From the NCBI GenBank assembly GCA_050953405.1, contig JBMNMP010000001.1:1016014-1080013 (forward strand): 64,000 nt of DNA, read 5' to 3'. This document shows positions 58,928-64,000 of the stretch, one piece after another. How positions within the stretch are numbered: the stretch's first letter is position 1; each line of letters begins with the position of its first letter. The notes below the pieces were generated by a model, which searched no databases, was not told the DNA's origin, and saw only the letters and a program-made list of their open reading frames with translations. A program made the translations under genes and the position numbers. This stretch comes from RUG100 sp050953405. GTDB lineage: Bacteria; Bacillota; Clostridia; Peptostreptococcales; Anaerovoracaceae.

Positions 58928-60487
58928 TCACATCCTTTCTCGAAGCGTCAGACCGCATTTCAGTTCAAAGCGCACTTCATTTCTGGAGCGGACAATGATG
59001 CGGTTCACATATTCATTAAACAGGTCATCATCGAATTCCTGAAGTATTCCACCTTTTTCTGTAAAGTGCAGAAGCGCTGTGGCTGCTGTGACCTTTGTTA
59101 CATCTCCGGAAACAGCGTTTTTTAAGGCGTTGATCTCATCCCGGAAACTGTCTGCCTGAGAAAGCAGCTCGTTCGTTTCTTTGTTAAAAAGGATCGGGTC
59201 GATGATGCCCTGTGTCATGAGCTTTGTCAGCGTCTCGCGCTTTTCTGTGTTCTGCGCCAGTAGGGTCTGTATTTCCTGAATGCGCCGAAGCGAGTCATCA
59301 GACGAAGTGTTTTTCAATGCGTCCACATATGGTTTTAGGATGATCCTGTGCGCGTAGACCAGCTTGTTCATCATGGTGACGAAAGCCTGCTTCAGATCAT
59401 CGTCTTTTACAAAAAGCATGTGGCATTTATCTTTATCCTTGATGTGGGTACTGCAGCACCATGCGGTGTATTTGTATCCTGTGCAGCTGTGTATCCGGCG
59501 CTTAAAGGTATCGCCGCACTCGCCGCAGATGATCTTCCCGGAGAAGGTGTAGCGATTCTGGTATTTGTCGCTCCCTTTGACGACACCTTTTTCCGTTGCC
59601 CGCTGGTGAATAAAAGCGTGAGCAGCTTCAAAGTCCTCCCGGCTGATGATTGCCTCGTGATGATCCTTGACCATGTACTGTGTCTGCTCGCCGTGATTGT
59701 TGTGCCGGACAAAGCGTGAATCCGAGTACGTTTTCTGGAAAAGGCAGTCGCCGACATACTTCTCATTGGAGAGCATCCCGCGAATGGTTGTGGCTGTCCA
59801 GCGTCCGTTTCGCTTGGTAGGAATGCCACGCCGGTTCAGGTCATCCGCGATGGCGTGGGTGCCTTTGCCGGAGAGCAGCGCTGCGAAGATTTCTTTTACC
59901 ACAGCCGCCTGCTCCGGATTAATTACCATCTGCTCGCCATCCCAATCGTAGCCGTAGGGTGGGTAGCTGACTTTATAGGTGCCACTCTCAAAGCGTTTCT
60001 GGATTGACCACTTGCTGTTTTCTGATATGGAAACAGACTCGCCTTCGGCCATGCTGGAGAGAATTGCCAGAAACAGCTCGCTCTCCATTGAGCCGGTGTT
60101 GATATTTTCCTTCTCAAAATAAATCGGAATGTGCAGGGCGAGCAGTTTTCTTACCAGCTCTAAGCAATCCGTTGTGTTCCGACTGAAGCGGCTGATGGAT
60201 TTTGTGATAACAAAGTCCACTTTACCGGCCTTGCAGTCGTCAATGAGTCGTAGGAGCTCTGGGCGCTTGTCCTTCTTTGTGCCAGTGATGCCTTCGTCGT
60301 AATAGAGTCCAGCGAACTCCCAGTCATCACGGGACGTGATGTAATTTTCGTAGTGGGTTTTCTGTGCCTCAAGGCTTTCAAGCTGGGCATCGGAATCCGT
60401 AGAGACGCGGCAGTAGGCGGCTACCCTGATCTTCTTGAGTTTAACTTTCGAGTTCGCTGTTTCCGCGATTTTCGTAACTTTTTTCAA
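58928..60487 (-). CDS. Large serine recombinase, first of the cluster
   Basis: 519 residues. Nucleophile in VAAYCRVSTDSDAQLESLEAQ, then TKSISRFSRNTTDCL and SSMAEGESVSISEN; Recombinase domain (about 185-300, HHEAIISREDF), zinc ribbon (CGECGDTFKRR ... C) and coiled coil (about 395-470). The start codon is TTG at 60487 behind GGAGGGA. It shares its domain layout with the 522-residue protein but is clearly divergent from it, suggesting that the two act as partners or on different sites. Confidence 0.93.
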   Translation of the reverse strand: MKKVTKIAETANSKVKLKKIRVAAYCRVSTDSDAQLESLEAQKTHYENYITSRDDWEFAGLYYDEGITGTKKDKRPELLRLIDDCKAGKVDFVITKSISRFSRNTTDCLELVRKLLALHIPIYFEKENINTGSMESELFLAILSSMAEGESVSISENSKWSIQKRFESGTYKVSYPPYGYDWDGEQMVINPEQAAVVKEIFAALLSGKGTHAIADDLNRRGIPTKRNGRWTATTIRGMLSNEKYVGDCLFQKTYSDSRFVRHNNHGEQTQYMVKDHHEAIISREDFEAAHAFIHQRATEKGVVKGSDKYQNRYTFSGKIICGECGDTFKRRIHSCTGYKYTAWCCSTHIKDKDKCHMLFVKDDDLKQAFVTMMNKLVYAHRIILKPYVDALKNTSSDDSLRRIQEIQTLLAQNTEKRETLTKLMTQGIIDPILFNKETNELLSQADSFRDEINALKNAVSGDVTKVTAATALLHFTEKGGILQEFDDDLFNEYVNRIIVRSRNEVRFELKCGLTLRERM

Positions 60488-60539
60488 GGGAAGTCCCTCC
60501 TTTCCGTACGTCTATACATCACTCTAAAGCGACTACATA

Positions 60540-60746
60540 TCAAGGGATTTTCGGCATTATTTCCGCGAACAAGGGAGAGAAAGTTTCGCGATTGATGGCG
60601 GTTAATTTGTTAAATTCAGCCACAGAAATGAGGCCGTCATCGAGCATCTTCTTTGCGATTGTCTGTGCTCTGCGGTAGTCCAGATCGCCCTGAATCCGCT
60701 CCTGCGTGAAATATCCAGATTGAACATTTGTGATTTCGTCTGTCAT
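60540..60746 (-). CDS. Small SHOCT-like protein of the recombinase module
   Basis: 68 residues, with QAERIQGDL-like start (TQERIQGDLDYRRAQTIAKK) and MLDDGLISVAEFNKL, a pattern like the SHOCT oligomerisation motif (a helix, then G-L-I/S-x-x-E-F). Small proteins of this kind often precede recombinase trios in clostridial elements. The ATG at 60746 follows GGAGGTGG; the frame from 60845 extends over a terminator and is rejected. Confidence 0.72.
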   Translation of the reverse strand: MTDEITNVQSGYFTQERIQGDLDYRRAQTIAKKMLDDGLISVAEFNKLTAINRETFSPLFAEIMPKIP

Positions 60747-60803
60747 AACATATCCACCTCCAGTTTCCACTGGAGATGAACTGCCTTTTTGAGCGGAGGA
60801 AAA

Positions 60804-60843
60804 TAAAAAAAGCCTGCGGGCATTCCGAAGAACACTCGCAGGC
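60804..60843 (-). terminator. Terminator after endolysin gene
   Basis: On the minus strand GCCTGCG, a 16-base loop region and CGCAGGC are followed by a run of seven T. It separates the lysis genes from the recombinase module. Confidence 0.85.
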
Positions 60844-60863
60844 ATAGCAGATTGGATATTTAG

Positions 60864-61835
60864 TTATTTCACTCTGATCCTCCAGCCGGTCAGAATGAGG
60901 TTGACGTTTTTGATGAGCGTCGGGTTGAGTTTCTGGATTGCAGAAACAGTGGTGCCGTATTTCTTAGCAATTCCGGAGAGGGTATCGCCGCTTTTCACGG
61001 TGTAGTAGACAGGAGTCGATTCCTGCTTTTTTACCAGAGCATTGACCTTTGCCTGCACGGCAGAATAATCATACCCGGCAGCGGTGAGGCGCTCTTTGCG
61101 GTCGGTTCCGTTTCCCCATTTGCCGTCCAGCACCTCTTGAGCCAGCTCATCTACGGTCTTTGCCGGAGTGACCGGAGCAGGAGTGGCAGGCTTGCTGTCA
61201 TCGGACGTAGCCTTTGTAAAGCCGTTGAAGCCGCCGCTCTGGATGATGGCAGGATAATCCACATAGGCGTAGTCCATATCCACATTACCACTGATGCCGT
61301 CAACAGAACCCTTGGAAGAATACTGCCATATGCCGTAGTCGCCCTTATAGGAGCATTTGCTCGCATACTGCGCTACCCAGTGAGCGTATGGCGTGAGTTT
61401 AGTGTCATCCATGCGCTCCTTGAAACCGGAAACAGCGGAGCCATAGATCCCGACGAAGTAACCGGCATCTTCCATAGTTTCACAGAAAGCAATGGTGGCC
61501 TCAGTGATTCCGGCTTTGGCAGAAGCGGGCTGTGCCTCGTTATCCATATAGACCGGATATTCCAGCTGCTTGCCCTTCAGGATATGCAGGAAGCGCTCGG
61601 CATCTGCTTTTCCGGCGGCAGCAGTCACGCAGTCTTTTCCGACAAAGTAATAAGCGCCGATGGGGATACCGGCAGCCTTCGCACCTTTGTAATTTGCTTC
61701 CCATTTGCTGTCCGTATAAAAACCGGCATCGGAGCCGCCAGCTTTGATGATGGCAAACTCGATACCGGCCTTTTTGACCTTATTCCAGTCAATGGTTCCC
61801 TGCCAATGACTGACGTCGATTCCTTTTCTCGTCAT
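60864..61835 (-). CDS. Phage endolysin: GH25 lysozyme with CW_7 and LysM
   Basis: 323 residues. GH25 muramidase domain (about 1-200) with KGIDVSHWQGTIDWNKVK and catalytic acids in the D-x-S, YMDNEAQ and MDYAY positions; a linker; a CW_7 (Cpl-7-like) wall-binding repeat (about 230-275, ELAQEVLDGKWGNGTDRKER); and a C-terminal LysM (YYTVKSGDTLSGIAKKYG). There is no signal peptide, so release depends on the holin encoded 1 base upstream. The start at 61835 follows GAGGAAAAA. Confidence 0.94.
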   Translation of the reverse strand: MTRKGIDVSHWQGTIDWNKVKKAGIEFAIIKAGGSDAGFYTDSKWEANYKGAKAAGIPIGAYYFVGKDCVTAAAGKADAERFLHILKGKQLEYPVYMDNEAQPASAKAGITEATIAFCETMEDAGYFVGIYGSAVSGFKERMDDTKLTPYAHWVAQYASKCSYKGDYGIWQYSSKGSVDGISGNVDMDYAYVDYPAIIQSGGFNGFTKATSDDSKPATPAPVTPAKTVDELAQEVLDGKWGNGTDRKERLTAAGYDYSAVQAKVNALVKKQESTPVYYTVKSGDTLSGIAKKYGTTVSAIQKLNPTLIKNVNLILTGWRIRVK

Positions 61836-61836
61836 G

Positions 61837-62250
61837 TTATTTTTCCTCCTCATCGTGACGGTCATGGAGCTGCTCCAAGACCTCCTTTAATTTCTCTGGT
61901 ACCGGCAGGCCGAGGTGTGCTGCGTTCTCCGTCAGCGACAGACCTTCATTGGACAGGTAGAAGAAGATGATCGCCGTGCGGAGCACTCCCGGATGGTCGA
62001 GTACCTGAACATCAATGACGTTTCCGATGCCTACCAGCAGGAAGATCAGCACCTTGCGGCAGATTCCCTTAAAGCCGACCTCGCTTGAGAGCTTTTTGTC
62101 TGCGATGGCACACATGATGCCGGTAAGGTAGTCGCAGGTCACAAAGATCACCAGCGCAATCAAGAGTCCGTCACAGCCGCCTAAGAAATAGCCAAGCCAT
62201 CCTCCGACAGCGGCAAATACCAGTTGGATCGTGTTCCAGAATTCTTTCAT
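61837..62250 (-). CDS. Phage holin (toxin secretion/phage lysis holin family)
   Basis: 137 residues with three hydrophobic segments (about 10-30, 32-50 and 70-90) and a charged C-terminus (EQLHDRHDEEEK). LFAAVGGWLGYFLGGCDGLL, seen in part as GGWLGYFLGGCDGLL, and VTCDYLTGIMCA are typical of the holin-4 family that includes TcdE. It makes membrane lesions for endolysin release. The start at 62250 follows AAAGGAGGG. Confidence 0.9.
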   Translation of the reverse strand: MKEFWNTIQLVFAAVGGWLGYFLGGCDGLLIALVIFVTCDYLTGIMCAIADKKLSSEVGFKGICRKVLIFLLVGIGNVIDVQVLDHPGVLRTAIIFFYLSNEGLSLTENAAHLGLPVPEKLKEVLEQLHDRHDEEEK

Positions 62251-62272
62251 GAGAAAATCCCTCCTTTGTGCA

Positions 62273-62303
62273 AAATAAAAGCCGCCTGCATTTTGCAGAC
62301 AGC
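62273..62303 (-). terminator. Terminator after tail gene
   Basis: On the minus strand GCTGTCTGCA and TGCAGGCGGC pair with two G-U pairs around a short A-rich loop, followed by TTTTATTTT. Confidence 0.75.
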
Positions 62304-62329
62304 CTCGTGAACTGTATCCGTGTATGAAG

Positions 62330-64000
62330 TTATATCTGTTTTGGCAGCGCCTCCCAGAGCCGCATATCCTCCTGTCCCAGCGACCACATGGCAAAGCCTC
62401 TCACTCCCCAGCGGTAGGCCGCTTCATTTGCCCAGTAAACGAGCGAATCCACGTCCTGATAGTAGAGGATGGAAAAGCCGTCTGCGTCTCCGAGAAAGAG
62501 CCTTGCTATCCAGATGTCGATGTCCTTTGGCGTGATGGTCACCGTATAATCGTTGCCACAGGTCAGGGCAAGCTCATGGGAGTGGTAGAACTCATAATCC
62601 AGAGAAATGCTCTCGCTGCGTGTCGCATTCTCCTCGATATCCGAGGTCAGCGTAAACACCTGAAATTCCGTATCCCATGTGGCGTTCGACCGGCTGATCC
62701 TTCCATACTGCGTAACTGTGCCGTCCGGAAAGGTAACATCAAAGCGCTCGTAGGGCTCGTAAGTCCATGCATCGCCAAGGCGGAGCAGCTCGCAGACCGT
62801 CCGGTTATCTGACCGGTATCCGGCATAGCCTCCGGAAAAGCCGCTGACCGTAGCTGTGAAGCGCAGCGTATAGGAAGATCCGGAATAGACACGCACCTTG
62901 TTTCCACGGATACGCAACTCGACCGTGTACATGGATGGATCGGTACGCAGGTCTGCATTTGCTGTTCGCTCTATGGTCTGGCTGTAGCTGCCAAGGAGCG
63001 TGCTGCCGTTATAAAGCTCCACAGCCTGAGAATCATAATTTAGGCAGCAGAACAGATCCCCGCAGAATACTCCGGCCTTGCCACTTCCTGTCGCAGGAAA
63101 AGCCAGCCTTGCCCGCAGGTGAATATCGGAAAAACCATCGTATTGCCATGCGAGCTTTCCGGAGCCGTCAAGCTGGGAGTAAACGCGGCTTTCGGAATAT
63201 TCATCCTCGCGCCATACAGTCCAAGAGCCTGAAAGCGTCGTCCAGTAGTTTGTTTGCAGCACACCGTAGTCTCGGAAATCCTCATACCAGATGAGGGCAG
63301 AGTCCGGCTTTCGTCTCAGCATTTCGCAGGTGAGTTTGAAAGCTCTATCTGGCTGACACTCGTTGCCGTCCACGTCGATAAAGTGGCGTGGAGAGAGTGT
63401 AAAGGTCGCGCTGCCTGCAGAGGGAGCCTCCGAAAAGCTGCTGCAAACACGGTAGCCATAAAACTGTACGCCTTTTACATCCACGGATATCACGATGGTG
63501 TGCGTACCGGCAGAGAGTGAAATGCTGCTGGCGAGCGTCGTCCAGAAGGTGCTTCTCCAATATGGCCACCAGAGCCTGCTTTCCGTAAAATGCGTCGTGT
63601 TGCCGTCAATCGAAACATAGATGCCGTTTTTATCCCAGAAGGGATAGCAGAGGCGGATGGCGATGTCGTAGGTTCCGGCGCTTGATACGGAAAAGGTATA
63701 TGTGGCAGAGCCAGCGTCACCGAGAGTGGCCACACCATTTTCAAAGGATACAATGCCGGAGTAGGAGCTTGTCGTTCCATCCGCATCCACATAAATGGTG
63801 CCGAACTCTGTGTGTTGCTCTTTGCTGTAAGCCGTCAGGTAATGCCTCCTGTTATAGGTTCCGTTCATCAGAGGATACTCGTAGCTTGTGGCATCTCTGC
63901 CTTCCATGAAGTCGTAGACTTGCGGAAGCGCCCAAGGCACCATATCGTAGTCATCCCAATATGCGAGGATCGGGATGAAGGGCTGCGGAGGAGCATCGTC
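62330..64000 (-). CDS. Phage tail protein, GH18-like with inserted binding domains (partial)
   Basis: The frame is open to the window edge, so the 5' end is missing; 556 residues are visible. The first visible part (FIPILAYWDDYD) and the last (FSILYYQDVDSLVYWANEAA, then GVRGFAMWSLGQEDMRLWEALP) look like the two ends of a GH18 barrel. Between them lie a carbohydrate-binding-like beta domain (YTFSVSSAGTYDIAIRLCYP), a LamG-like domain (about residues 235-400 of the visible part) and a further beta segment. GH18-like domains occur in tail-associated proteins that act on the cell wall. The barrel part is inferred from motifs only. Confidence 0.65.
   Translation of the reverse strand, partial: DDAPPQPFIPILAYWDDYDMVPWALPQVYDFMEGRDATSYEYPLMNGTYNRRHYLTAYSKEQHTEFGTIYVDADGTTSSYSGIVSFENGVATLGDAGSATYTFSVSSAGTYDIAIRLCYPFWDKNGIYVSIDGNTTHFTESRLWWPYWRSTFWTTLASSISLSAGTHTIVISVDVKGVQFYGYRVCSSFSEAPSAGSATFTLSPRHFIDVDGNECQPDRAFKLTCEMLRRKPDSALIWYEDFRDYGVLQTNYWTTLSGSWTVWREDEYSESRVYSQLDGSGKLAWQYDGFSDIHLRARLAFPATGSGKAGVFCGDLFCCLNYDSQAVELYNGSTLLGSYSQTIERTANADLRTDPSMYTVELRIRGNKVRVYSGSSYTLRFTATVSGFSGGYAGYRSDNRTVCELLRLGDAWTYEPYERFDVTFPDGTVTQYGRISRSNATWDTEFQVFTLTSDIEENATRSESISLDYEFYHSHELALTCGNDYTVTITPKDIDIWIARLFLGDADGFSILYYQDVDSLVYWANEAAYRWGVRGFAMWSLGQEDMRLWEALPKQI

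Larger units (their letters stand above)
56939..64000 (-). mobile_element. Prophage, end with recombination and lysis modules
   Basis: From right to left on the minus strand: a partial tail protein, holin, endolysin, a SHOCT-like small protein and three serine-recombinase genes. This lysis-then-recombinase order is typical of the end of clostridial prophages. The prophage runs past the window end. An attachment site was not identified; the edge lies between 56885 and 56939 by gene content only. Confidence 0.8.

Overview
The window comes from a monoderm member of the Clostridia (Firmicutes/Bacillota). This is an inference from several things seen: mltG-trmR-trhP and phoH-ybeY-cdd-era-recO gene orders, an IspH-ribosomal protein S1 fusion, pyruvate phosphate dikinase, Shine-Dalgarno-rich TTG/GTG/ATG starts, a secretin-less Tad pilus locus, a sortase-type surface protein and Tn916/Tn5397-type mobile DNA. 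Several amino-acid permeases suggest an amino-acid fermenter, possibly near the Anaerovoracaceae, but that placement is low confidence.

Positions 1-6680 hold a YlbF-like protein, EF-P, and a tightly overlapped run mltG-trmR-trhP-(CNNM/CBS transporter)-mtaB, which combines cell-wall synthesis with tRNA wobble and position-37 modification. Positions 6687-15019 hold an apparent amino-acid sensing and uptake system: an APC permease, a histidine kinase with a solute-binding-like extracytoplasmic domain, a sigma-54-dependent response regulator, and two nearly identical APC permeases in tandem. The first tandem copy is preceded by a good sigma-54 promoter. Positions 15056-24411 are housekeeping: HIT protein, S21, YqeY, phoH-ybeY-cdd-era-recO, a DUF4342 protein, glyS and ppdK.

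Positions 24507-38351 mix a Tad pilus system with phosphate and ion transport: a TadZ/CpaE-like protein, a Na/Pi transporter behind a Pho-box-like triple repeat, a PhoP/PhoR-like pair, a CPA2 antiporter, then tadA-tadB-tadC, a 54-residue Flp pilin, TadE/TadG-like proteins and a DUF6382 protein. The tadA and flp genes are preceded by homologous promoter segments that each contain a dyad. Positions 38444-48432 return to the core genome: ispH-rpsA, recN-argR on the minus strand, a ruvCAB-queA-tgt operon with a LexA-type box, and an RlmD-family rRNA methyltransferase.

Positions 48652-64000 are accessory. A GyrI-like protein and an acetyltransferase precede an XRE-type regulator gene that is split by a 6.37-kb, AT-rich element (50017-56386). 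The junctions share a GA core, and joining the flanks restores the reading frame exactly. The element carries a small serine resolvase, a VWA/Ig-repeat surface adhesin with five 249-bp repeats, a Tn916-type oriT, and a chimeric gene that joins a Tn916 Orf20-type relaxase to the C-terminal half of a TndX-type large serine recombinase. Directly beyond it, a minus-strand prophage runs off the window: three serine-recombinase genes, a SHOCT-like small protein, an endolysin-holin cassette and a partial GH18-like tail protein.
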